The notes under the pieces: generated by a model | Told to the model about the DNA's origin: nothing | Databases searched by the model: none | The model's input: only the letters and a program-made list of their open reading frames with translations | Translations under genes and position numbers: made by a program | In this document: positions 36,031 through 46,267 of the stretch, in pieces | Position numbering within the stretch: position 1 is the first letter of the stretch | Layout of the letters: each line of letters begins with the position of its first letter | Source of the DNA: Tetmemena sp. SeJ-2015 | Lineage: Eukaryota; Ciliophora; Spirotrichea; Sporadotrichida; Oxytrichidae | Direction: 5' to 3' | Length of the DNA stretch: 64,000 nucleotides | NCBI GenBank assembly: GCA_027382625.1 | Contig: JAJKFJ010022871.1 | Coordinates: 62,001-126,000 of the forward strand

Positions 36031-37185
36031 ATGCAAAGCATAATAAAAATAAGGTGTAGGTATTTACGGTGGTTCTATGATATAATTGAAGAGCATTTGT
36101 TCATCAGGCTGTCTATGGTGTTGGGACTCTTAATTTCAAAGACTCAGCCCTTTATGGACGTAATCAACTGGGTTCTCAAACCAGGGGTATTCTCTCTCAT
36201 CATTCATTCAGCTCAGCCCTTTATTAGTTTCATTAAAATCTTTTTGGATGAAGCCTTTTAGCCATTATTGTCTGTCTGCCGTTTAGTCAAACTCCTCATT
36301 ATTCTCTTGTACTTATTAAAACTCTTTTTATTTAAGAACGATGAATAAAGAAAGACAATTTTTACGAGATAGTGAGTCCAGTATTTCTATTCGCACTTGA
36401 GATAATAAAGTTGAAAGTCACTTTCATTAAGCTTATTTTCTACGTGCCTGCGATGAGTGTACTCAAAATACTGATGCTAGTGCGAGACTGCTTCGTTGCG
36501 ATATACATATTTGTCAAAGAAATACTATAACTATTGGCAGCTGTGAAACAGGTCATACTCCCTGCAGCTAAAAGCGTAGACGAGATAAAAAACGAATCTT
36601 AATTTAATTTAGAGAATAGAGAAGCCACATACAACATAATAACATTCTTCCAGCAGCTGGGCTCTGCTTGGTCTCAGTCGCTGTATAAGAAAATGGTCCA
36701 GGGGCTAAAGACTTGCTATGATTTGCTAATGTTCCTACTGATGCCGGAGATCTTTCGCAAAGCCTACCTCGCCTTCTTTGATTTCATTAAGTACTTGAGG
36801 AGGAAAATTATGATGACTTATTATGGAATCAAAAGCAAAGGCCACATATTCGTCAAAATTATGCGCTTCCTAATTAGGTATATCACTATAGTCATTATTT
36901 GCAGAATCCTCTACCTTCATCTTTTAATTATGCATATATCTTTTAACATTTCAAGAAAAATTTGCATATATATATATCTATATTTGTAAATTATTGATTG
37001 GAACGCGAGAGTATTTCCAAGTAGAAGGGTGTATATTCTGCAGTGAATTCACAGACAAAGCGAGTCACAGAGTTTACAAATATCTGCAGAGTGATGAATT
37101 CCTACTAATGCTCAATAACTTCCACGCTTTCGTGGATTGGCTAATATCTATACAAACTATAGATGTTGTGGGGATAGAGTTATGA
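36031..37185 (+). CDS. Hydrophobic, repeat-like membrane-associated protein
   Basis: Start ATG 36031. Three blocks. The first (to TGA about 36374) is rich in Ile/Leu/Phe with two related units, TQPFMDVINWVLKPGVFSLI and AQPFISFIKIFLDEAF. The second (36376-37043) is open for about 220 codons: LEIIKLKVTFIKLIFYVP, VLKILMLVRDCFVAIYIF, FLLMPEIFRKAYLAFFDFI, FVKIMRFLIRYITIVIIC. The third (36994-37185) ends LNNFHAFVDWLISIQTIDVV, TGA 37183. Short intervening segments must be removed near 36370 and 37040. Hydrophobic stretches of 15-20 residues separated by single basic residues suggest membrane-embedded or amphipathic helices. No family recognised. Confidence 0.6.
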
Positions 37186-37332
37186 GACCTACTCAAATTC
37201 AATCCAAAGTACAATAAAATATCAAATAAATCACTAATCTCTTATACTATCTAGCATGAAGCTAGCTATTCTAAGGGAATTGTATTTATCTCTATTGAAC
37301 AATAAAACACACTTTATTTTATTAAACTTAAT

Positions 37333-38900
37333 TCAACAAATACTCTCTAACTTTAAAAAGGAGATATTTTTATTGGGAAAGTAGTATTGGTAGAAGTCCT
37401 CTACATTTTCGAAAGACTTCTTAATCGTAGTTCTTGCTTCCATGACTATTCTGTTAAAGCCTCTCATTAGCAAATTTGCGTAACTCAAACCCACAAGCTC
37501 TTTGAATTCAACTTCAAAAGTTATATAAAGCATTCACATTAAAAGTTACTATCCCATAGAAGTCTACATCTTAAACTCCTCCCTTGAGGTCAGTGACTGT
37601 CGTAAAAGGATTCTATTTTCCAAAAAGCTTGAGTATTTTTCTCTTGTTCAAATAGAACTAATCATAAATGGAGTCCTTATTAACTTGCTCTTCATCACTC
37701 TAGTAAGCTCATAAATACTATGAAAAAATATAGTTGGAAAATCAAACTTTTAGTTTATCTAGATGGAGATGAAATATTGACCATGGTTTCTGATTTTTAG
37801 AATATATTTGAATATCTCTTATTCTAATTCTTGGGTGTCTTGGGTTGCTTCGGTGGATGTACGACTACAAATATGAACTTATTGCGAAGCGTCATCATGA
37901 ACAACTGATCCTGAAGATGCAACCGAGAAGACCAATAACCCAAAGTGAGGTTAATCTATAGGATATATTTTGGGCATCTCATCATAGGGCCAATACAAAT
38001 AGTCTTTTCCTAGAATCTGTTCTACTGTGATCTTGTCCTCCTTTGTTTAAGGTTTTTTGTCTTTTGAAGGGTTTGTGCGTTCATTTTTTATTGTTGTGTC
38101 GTTATTTATTTTCACTGACGTAGTGTTCGTATTTTATAAATTATCATCTTATATATACACACTCCTTGAATTTATAATTTTCAGTCTGCTTTGAGTCAAA
38201 TAGACTTCTGTCAGTATTCTAGTTAGAATTTTCAGCAGTGTGCAGATAGTTATCGATCAGCTGAGGCTGAGTCAAGGATATTGGGTTGACTTATCTCAGC
38301 CGCAAGAAATCCTAGAAGCTGCTCTAATAATTTTAAGGCAAATATTTCTCTCTGAATATTTCTTTCTGGAAAGTATCTCTTATTACTTGATCTTGCGCAA
38401 CCTCTTCTGATGATATTGAAATAAACTCATCCTATACAAAATTATTAGAAAAACCAAAAATAGGAGGAGATGCATTTTCTAGAAAATTTTGACACGTAGC
38501 CGAATTAAACTTTTGATAGCGATAATTTTTCACCTTATCATATTCTAAAAAATGATTTTAAAAATAATTCCATTAAATGTTATTTTCATACGTACTTATT
38601 TGAGGATATTTGGCTGACTGTGACTTTTCAACAACACTCTTTTTTTAATGTTCTATGTTTAGTGCAGCTCCCTTGCAGTGTTTAATGGATAAGCAGAGGA
38701 TTGGTGATTTATTTTTTCATTCTTAACTACTTATTAACTCACATCTTTATTCTCTGCCTGAGAATCCCTAATAGATTAGCAGCAGCAGTTCGGAGGAGCC
38801 AAATCACAAAAGCAAGCTCCTCCCTCTTAATTATTCAGATTTAAGTTCAAATTTTAAGGGGTGAGATTGTTCCCACCCAGCAGATATATTTAATCTGACC
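37333..38900 (-). CDS. Unknown protein with Ser/Gln-rich N-terminal half
   Basis: Minus gene in several frames. N-terminal region: QEGGACFCDLAPPNCCCQ and SSAYPLNTARELHQTQN (about 38860-38650). Middle: FVQDEFISISSEEVAQDQ, LRQVNPISLTQPQLIDNYL. Then VEQILGKDYLYWPYDEMPK (about 38010). C-terminal part: FTTVTDLKGGVQDVDFYGIV joined by the IES at 37516 to TFEVEFKELVGLSYANLLM, ending YYFPNKNISFLKLESIC at TGA 37333. The C-terminal block has a folded-domain look; the N-terminal half is low complexity. Start codon not identified. Function unknown. Confidence 0.55.
37516..37548. other. IES, pointer AAAAGTTA
   Basis: AAAAGTTA at 37516-37523 and 37541-37548. Excision of 25 bp joins DFYGIV to TFEVEFKELVG on the minus strand; unexcised, a TGA follows. 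Confidence 0.85.
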
Positions 38901-38999
38901 TAATTTAATTCATTATATAATCTTCAATTAAGAATATTGTTTATTCCGGAATCTATCCTATTAATTCAACACAGGGAGGGTAAAAAGTATTTTATAAAC

Positions 39000-39715
39000 T
39001 CAAGATGAAATAATGATTTTTATTTACCGTAAATACCTATAAAGAAGATTGAGGCACAAAAAGTCTTACGTTTGGATGAAGTCGTTAATGATAGGAACGT
39101 TTTTATACAGATCCCAGAATCCCAAGATCATAGTTAAAATACTCATGATCGTCACGAGATACTTTATCAAGAATCGCATCCAAGGCTTGTAGTAACCAAA
39201 TTAAGATAACACCACTGTCCAGCTTAACTTAAATAGGATCTAATTTTATTTAAAGCTTGGAATTCCTACCTCAGCCATGACCAGCAGTCTTTTATTTTCA
39301 TGAAGATTCATTATCTCTCTCATAGCTAAAGGCAAGACTGGATCCTCGTAGTAAACTACAATTGTCAAATCTTTTAGAACTCTTTCATCTTTCACTCTCA
39401 CAAGTTTTATAAAGTAAGTAACTTAATTTAAATACTGTAGAGTTTTTCTATAACAGGTTTGACAGGTGTCTTATTTTTAAGCTCAATCTTTAAGTCCTCC
39501 TCATCAAACTCCATGAAATCTTCTTTCTATTATGGATTCATACTTTTGGAGTGCTTAAACCTATGTTAATTAGGGCTTTGCTCTTCTCTCAAATCTGAAT
39601 CCATTCGTAGTTGATCGAATTCATAGTCATTTTCATAATTTATCTTTTGGATATCTAGCTGTGGGATCTATTTCTTAAATACAGGTGGGATATTATATAA
39701 ATTTGCAGTATTCAT
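39000..39715 (-). CDS. Single-pass or hairpin membrane protein, unknown
   Basis: Start ATG 39715 (MNTANLYNIPPVFKKQ), an acidic head with FMEFDEEDLKIELKN (about 39500), then a frame change near 39410 (intron or IES) to VKDERVLKDLTIVVYYEDP and REIMNLHENKRLLVMAEVG. The C-terminal third holds a hydrophobic segment (FLIKYLVTIMSILTMILGFW) followed by YKNVPIINDFIQ, to TGA 39000. About 220 residues. Next to the similarly sized gene at 39735-40252 on the same strand with only about 20 bp between them. No family recognised. Confidence 0.6.
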
Positions 39716-39734
39716 CTCTAAATTAAACAAACAA

Positions 39735-40252
39735 TCAAAGCTCACTCAATTAATTTATCATGCCTTCACTTTCCTTCTCATTTTTATCAACAAATTTAGA
39801 GTTGAGCAGTATTTTAGGAGCACTCTTTCTTAATTCTGAAATATCCAAATTTTACATTAAATCAGATTACTCATCTGGGTTTTATTTTCTTGTATTCTAT
39901 CTTAAAAATTCTCTTTCTTTTAAGCACCTCTCTTTGAATAGTTTCTCATTAAATGAGAATTGTACCATAATATATACAGATGCTAAAATAGTTTCTTTTA
40001 CTCGTTGAAGCTTTAAACTTGGCCGCTGATAAGTTGGCTCTATCCAACACTCTTCTCTTCGAATTCCTAGCTCTTAAAAACTGATATAAATTAAATTTGC
40101 TACAACTTTTATAATAATTTAGATATGGCAGATGTATTTATCTGAAGCTTTTGTGTAATTTTCTCACCAATTTGGGTATGATGATTATTGCCAATGAACT
40201 CAGATAATGCTGGTTTATTAGTCTTGGTCTTCTTTTTGTTATGAGAAAGCAT
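39735..40252 (-). CDS. Small basic hydrophilic protein, unknown
   Basis: Start ATG 40252: MLSHNKKKTKTNKPALSEF, then IGEKITQKLQINTSAISKLL. After a frame change near 39980 the better reading is VQFSFNEKLFKERCLKERE, NTRKQNPDEQSDLMQNLD and SELRKSAPKILLNSKFVDK, to TGA 39735. The alternative single frame from the start to TGA 39758 is also open but has poorer composition in its last 70 codons. The KKK-rich head with ALSEF resembles short leader motifs of translation-related proteins, but that is weak. Function unknown. Confidence 0.5.
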
Positions 40253-40456
40253 TTTTATACTTTTAGTAAACTTCAATAACAGAGTATTTATACAATATAA
40301 GGGAATGCTCTGTTAATGTCAATTATTTGCTTTCCTTTGCTGATCTTAGGGAAGTAGAAGTCATCTTCTGCACTCATTTTCACACTCCTATTCTACTCCA
40401 AATCCGAGCTCTCCTTGGGAAAGTAAAATTATTTCATTCATTGAAATCGCTAAATT

Positions 40457-42460
40457 ATGAGTAAGAATATCACAGAAGAAATTATTTATTATAAAATAAT
40501 ACAAGCCTTAAACACTAAGCCATATATACTTTAAAAATGCGTAAAATTCAACAATAATTGCTCAGAGCTACTCTCAGCAACTCATAAGGAGGAGTCTTAT
40601 CTATAAACCATTCTAACCTTTAAGGATTCAGAAACCTTCTTAGTTACTCAAGAGCTGGAATATATATTAAAGACAAGGACTTAGACAAATAAAAGTACAA
40701 GCAGAGTGAGGCAGAGTCTGATTATATAAAGCAGTATGTTGCCAATTACATGAATAACGATCCACGCACGCTCACTCCAGAAGAAAGGGAAAAGTTAGTC
40801 AAGGAGGCTGAAGAAATTTAAGCCAAGCAAAGGGAGCAAAGAAAGATTGAGGAACAAGCTGAAAAAGCTTCTCGGTCGAACAATATTTTATTATATATTT
40901 TATTACTCATAAACAAGAGGTTTATTTATTTATTCGCTAGCTTTTTTAAAATATAAAAATCATTCTTACCAAACTGTAACCTAAAATTATTAACCTTTCC
41001 AAATTTTAAGTGTGAAGATAATTTATTCTAATAAATTTAAACTCACAGCGAATGAGAGTCTTAGATACATAAAGTAATTGAATTTGTATGTTAGTTTCAT
41101 TATATTAAGATAAAGAGGCAGAGGAAAAGAAAGATATTGGATATTTACATCCAGAGTAAATAAAGAAAATTTTCGATAAGCTCACTGAGATAGACACAAA
41201 CCCTTCTGGAAAGAGTGCACAAGATTTTTACAAAAAGGTTGAAGATTTTGAGAAAAGCTCAACCAACAAGAAGAAGAGTTCGATCATAATTAAAACTATA
41301 AAGAAAGGGAAACAACTTCACAGTGAGTCCTAAACTTTAAAAATGCAGAGAAAATTTCCAATTAGTATTTGCATATTTACGATATGACGGGAGGAATCGG
41401 TAAAAAGATTACTGAAGAGTAATAAAGAATTGAAAAGAAGTATATAGACTATAAAGCTTTAAAATTCCCAATCAGAGAGCCCTTTTTTATAGAAGAGGGA
41501 GGAAAGAAAATTAAACTTGAGATGTTTAAAAGTTTATACTTTGCATATATTCATGCATTTATAAGAGAGTTTCAGATATCCAGCATCCGCAGCGGCTCCA
41601 TTTAGAAGAGGCACTGTTTTCTTTGTTCATGGATATGGAGATTACGTCGGCAGGTACGCCTACTTTGCAAAATATTTTGCAGAGTAGGGCTATGATTTCG
41701 TAGGTATAGATTAGAGAGGATTCGGTTACAGTGAAGGAAGAAGAGGATTAATAGAGAGTGAAGAGTAAGCTATAAATGATTAGTTGAAATATGTGGAGCA
41801 TTATATGAATAGCAAAGACTACAACAGCAGTGGCGGTAATTATTTGATAGGGTACTCACTTGGAGGCCTAATCTCAACCAGAATTTATTAATTTGAATGG
41901 TGTCAGAGTAGCCTAAACTTTTTAATTCGATGGGTCTATTAGCTCCTTACTTCTAGCTTAAGAATAGAGAACTACTCGATAAGTTTAATTCTCATTTTCT
42001 TATATTAACTTTATAATTTAGTTCCTACCAGTAGCCAAAGTTATGAACTGGGTGTTCCCAACTTTTGGGCTAGCAGCTTTCCCCTAAAAGAAGGAAGATC
42101 AGCCTAAGCCTCACTATGTTCACTTCCTGGATAAAAGAATCGATCCTCTAGTTGAATTCCATAAAATACCAGTGTAGAACATTGTTCTCAACGATTAGAT
42201 GATGAATACTTTTGCAGAAAAAACTAAGGACAAAGTAAAGACTCCTCTTCTAATGATACTTGGAGGCTCTGACAGAGTGGTTTGCAACAAAACAGCCCAG
42301 GCTTTCTTTGATTAAGTTCAAAAGTATTTTATTATTTTTAGTTCCAACTGAAGATAAGGTGATTGTAAAGTATGATGAGCTTGATCATTTAATTATTCAT
42401 GATAAAGAGTACCTAGAAATCATTCAAAAGGATCTAGTTGGCTTTTTTAACTCTCACTGA
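40457..42460 (+). CDS. Alpha/beta hydrolase, monoglyceride lipase type (Hydrolase_4/S33)
   Basis: Hydrolyses ester bonds of monoacylglycerol-like lipids; probably cytosolic or membrane-associated. Start ATG 40457 with a Glu/Lys-rich N-terminal extension (TPEEREKLVKEAEE, about 40790) not found in typical 280-residue MGLs. Catalytic domain from about 41580: FFVHGYGDYVGRYAYFA (oxyanion loop), YDFVGIDQRGFGYSEGRRG, nucleophile GYSLGGLIS (Ser), SMGLLAPYF, Asp in LLMILGGSDRVV, His in YDELDHLIIHD, TGA 42458. All three catalytic residues are present. Introns or IESs are needed near 40680, 40880-41120, 41370, 41580, 41905, 42010 and 42330. The long extension may target or regulate the enzyme. Confidence 0.87.
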
Positions 42461-42813
42461 GATTACATAGCTATTTAACCTTAAATTTCTTAATTCCATT
42501 ATTAATGTAGTCAGTGTGAAAATAAAAAAAAAGAAAAATAGTTCCAACCCCCCAAAAGATTTTAATTAAACTTTTTATTTTTAAATGAAGTTTGCGTGTG
42601 TTAGAAGACGAGCGAGTTCTTAAAAATATTATCATTAGTTACTATGACGTTTTTAATTGCTCTTATATAGTTTTTATCCATCTACTTCTATAAAGTGTAA
42701 TTATTTGCAATTGGACTTGAGTCCATTTCAGGTAATGAGTAGCCTAATATTATTAGAAAGCTCAGTTATAATTGTTTTTATTCACTATGGATCAGTTTTA
42801 GGTTATATCGTTT
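42461..42813. other. Short AT-rich gap between convergent genes
   Basis: Lies between TGA 42460 (plus) and TGA 42814 (minus). Apparent frames here are weak. No terminator structure identified. Confidence 0.4.
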
Positions 42814-44183
42814 TCAAGAATGTATTAGTAGAGCCAAAGCATACTTAAATTGTAGCAGTAGACTTTTATCTTTTTTTTATTAGTTTTTTGTCTTGATACA
42901 AATAGTCTGATCGTGTTTAAGTTTCAGAATTAAGATCTTTTCATCTGCCATAGTGATTGTTAACTTAATTGCCTTCTTGTACTGGTCTCTGTCATCCATC
43001 ATTAATTAAAAATGCAAATAAAATAAATAAAACAGACACTAAGTCAAATAAAGCCTGAAATGTATTTTATTTAGTTATTGACTCAATCTTGAATTTTAGA
43101 ATAACTAAATTGTATCTACAGTTTGGTCTGTATAAGTTTTTTATGGTAACAAATTTGATATTTTCTATGATAAATTTGGAGGTGAAGCTAACTTTGCAGT
43201 AGCTTTTATAGGTTTTCAAATAAGACTCATCTAATAATATTACTTATTCGATGCTATAAGAATTCTTACGATCCATAAGGGATCAAGATATTGATTATAG
43301 AATAACTTGAGATTTATCATCTCCTTGCAAGGAATTACTCCCTGTAGTGCTTAACTATTTCGTATGCAATTAGAATTTCAACGCATTTTGCTAAGTACTC
43401 TTCTTTTAGGTTTTGTGGGCATTTGGAGGAGTCAAACATTCTCAGCTTGTCAAATTTCCTTGTTTCAAGCATCTAGTCATCCATCTACACTGGAAGTTCG
43501 AGAACTTTCAATGCTCTTTTAATTTTAGTATAAAATCTAAAATGAGTTTTTTAATAAGATTTCAATTTTTTCCTCTTTGGTAAATCTTAAAAGCTTCTCT
43601 CTTAAGATCGAGATGTTCTCTGTAATTGAGGGACTTATCGTGCTCTTAGAAAGCTTGCTCAATCTGTTTTGTGAGGATCGCATTTGAAACTACTCCTGCC
43701 AATACCCCACCCACGACATGGCCAATTACTGTACCGAGTCCTGGGCAAATTAAACTACCTAGAGCTCCTCCAATCACAGAGCCTATTACAATTGACCCGT
43801 AATTTACCACATTTTTCACAGTCTTAAGTCCGAGTTTCACCCACATTCAGTGTATATAAATAATGCAATCTTATTTGCTGAGTTTAGAATTAATTACCTT
43901 TAGGGTTATGTTGCCGCGCATGTACTATCTCACTGAATTTAAATGAATGAGTTAAAGTCTTTTGAACTGTGATGCCAATGTCTACTATTTCTACAATTCC
44001 ACAGCCAATCCCCACTCCTCCTAGAATCATTCCAAAAGTGGAAGCCCCTTAGGGAACAGCTGCTAATCCTAAAATATTATCAGAGCATTAAAATATTTAA
44101 AATCCTGCTTAGATCCCTGAGGTAACTATTGTGCGTTCCTGGCATTCACAATTTATTAGCATAAATTATATAAAAATTAGCAT
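42814..44183 (-). CDS. Protein with glycine-zipper hydrophobic segments, unknown
   Basis: Start ATG 44183 (M-L-I-F-I-Q-F). Two Gly-rich hydrophobic stretches: GASTFGMILGGVGIGCGIVE (about 43990) and GSVIGGALGSLICPGLGTVI with GHVVGGVLAGVVSNAIL (about 43740), both with G-x-x-x-G spacing. After these come charged helices: KSLNYREHLDLKREAFKIY, KIKRALKVLELPVQMDD, LRMFDSSKCPQNLKEEYLA. A beta-rich end follows (KVSFTSKFIIENIKFVTIKN), then DDRDQYKKAIKLTITMADE, TGA 42814. Frame changes near 43850, 43555, 43320 and 43010. Glycine zippers are common in channel-forming and membrane-inserting proteins, so a membrane role is inferred. It could be two adjacent genes split near 43310. Confidence 0.55.
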
Positions 44184-44299
44184 ATTATCAAAAATTTTAT
44201 GCTAATCCTTCTTATGTTGTCGTATTCTTAATAAAATTGAATCCAAAGCAAATTAGCATGAATAACTTTTAGATAATTCTAAAAATTATAGCTGAGAAT

Positions 44300-45443
44300 T
44301 TATGGCCAAATAGAATTGATTTTAAATCAATTTAAAATGGATTAAAGATGCCAGCAGTTGAACTGCCTTCTTTCCCCACAGCTTTAAACTCTAGTAACTT
44401 TGTAATAGAAGACTCAATTCATATCTTGTTGCCTAAGAATATAATTCAAAGATTAAAGGAGAAGTTCATTATAATTCTAGCTGGCTTTTGATCAAGCTGC
44501 AGATAGGTATGATAGAAACATTTTAACTGCTAAAATTAAATTTAAAGCTTTTTATTTTACTTATTACCAATTATAATTATTTTTAGAAGATTAAATAAAA
44601 AGCTACACTAGCTATAATTGCTAATAATATTTTAATGATTTCTTGCCAACACGATTTTACATTTTCTGTTGAAATAGATTTTAAAATCGTGCATCTCTTG
44701 GGATCTTAGCTGTATGTCTTTTTAAATCCTTTTTAAATAATCTTTATCGTCTACAAATTCTTTATCCCCTATTACTTAAGTAGTGAAAGCATGGAAAATA
44801 TCCTGCCTATTATTGCCAATAACTAAAACATATTTAAGATTTTAGCAAAATATAAAATTAGTGCAAACTATCAAATGAAAAGACTTCATAATATACGATT
44901 ATAATAGTTTATCAAAAATAAAAATTGATGATTAAATTAACTTTATTGCCTCTATTCCCTGCAGAAGGATAAAAATTTAAAGTCTTTGAAATAATTAAAT
45001 TGATTTATAGATCATCTCCACTGTCTTGAGATCCATCATCCTTACCATAAATATGATTATGAGCTATTAGAAATTACTCAAAAAGTAATTTAATATCAAC
45101 CTCCTTTGTGATGTTTGGAATTTTGGCTTTCAACAGTCTAGGCTTAACCAAATCCACAGGTAATAAAACATTTATTCCGTCATAATAGAACTGTAGAACC
45201 TTCTCTTTTTCTTAGAAACTTAGTTTGTTGAACTACTTGTCTGAGAGCTGTCTTATAGGGTTCCCATGAGAGTCTCTGCTCACGACAGACACAAAATTGT
45301 TCATCGTCTCTCTTTATATTTAATTGTTTAGATATTTAAGTTAAGTTAAATTTAGATTCTCTATTGTCTACTTCTTCAACAAATCCATAGGAAGAGAAAA
45401 GTCTATTGATATATTCTCGAGCCTCGTCAAGTCTTCCCTTCAT
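44300..45443 (-). CDS. Unknown protein, several MDS blocks
   Basis: Start ATG 45443 (MKGRLDEAREYINRLFSSYG). After a frame change near 45310 the reading is SVVSRDSHGNPIRQLSDKQF, EKEKVLQFYYDGINVLLPVD and KPRLLKAKIPNITKEVDIK, then KDDGSQDSGDD. A gap of AT-rich DNA (about 44860-45000) is followed by YVLVIGNNRQDIFHAFTTQ, GDKEFVDDKDYLKRIQKDI and FKIYFNRKCKIVLARNH (44850-44640). The 3' end near 44300 is uncertain because two frames stay open. The blocks may represent two genes. No family recognised. Confidence 0.45.
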
Positions 45444-45894
45444 CCTATCAAATATAAATAAGCTTTAATTATATTTTATATTCATAGGTATGCTATAAAG
45501 AAGACGATTTTGCTTCAATATGAGTGCTTTTATTATTTCTTTCATAAGTACTATCAAGCTAATTTTATTCTTAAATACTCCTTCGTTCAGCAATGTGTAA
45601 ATCAATTTTAGCATTTTCTTTTAACGGTTTAACTTTTTAAATCATGGTTTACTTTTTGATGATAGAGTTTTCGTCTCCTTAAAGAATAGATCTTAATTAA
45701 AATGGTTTAAGGGAATAAAAAAAATTTATAAATGTTTAAATTTGAATTATTTTTTAAAAAAGGATTTTAATTTTAATTTATTGAAATTTTGCAAATAAAT
45801 TAGATAAGCTATTAGAAAAATTAAAATTTTTTAAAAATCATTTTTTTGTTTTTAAATTTAATTGTCTTTAGCTAATTGAATGTGATTATGAATG

Positions 45895-46250
45895 AAGGGG
45901 TAAATTTTGTGTTCGGTGCTGATCTTGAATAGACTACGTAGAAATTTGTGATTTTTCTTCCTCCTAATTTGAATTGACTAGGCTCTATCTTGCAATTGAA
46001 TTATTTTGACTTATTAAACCAACAAACTCCACAGATTCGGTCATTTATCTTACTTAAGTTCCATCTACACTTTAAAATTGTCAATTTTTTATTGATAAAA
46101 CACTTTACAGAGACATCAGAGACTGCCTTAACTAAGTACTTTAAATCTCGGCGTGAGTTTACAACTGCTGAATCAAGATCAATAAAAAATTCTTTAAAAT
46201 TATTGCAAAAATAAATATCTAAAAAATAAAAAAAAAATTATTAAAAATAA
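45895..46250 (+). CDS. Possible small gene, low confidence
   Basis: Plus frame around 45990-46214 reads LNYFDLLNQQTPQIRSFILL and TETSETALTKYFKSRREFTT, with an upstream piece at about 45900 (VNFVFGADLEQTTQKFVIFL) in another frame. Composition is protein-like but there is no clear start, and the flanks are AT-rich. It may be a germline gene fragment. Confidence 0.3.
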
Positions 46251-46267
46251 TTTAAATTTATTTATAA

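Noticed and set aside
39760..40008. Plus ORF of 82 codons
   Set aside because: Overlaps a longer minus-strand gene with ATG and TGA; shadow.
42657..42848. Plus ORF of 63 codons between convergent genes
   Set aside because: Composition is not protein-like and it overlaps the 3' end of the minus gene.
44349..44490. Small plus ORF starting MPAVELPSFPTAL
   Set aside because: The minus strand over the same bases is also open and fits the adjacent minus gene; not enough to call a separate gene.
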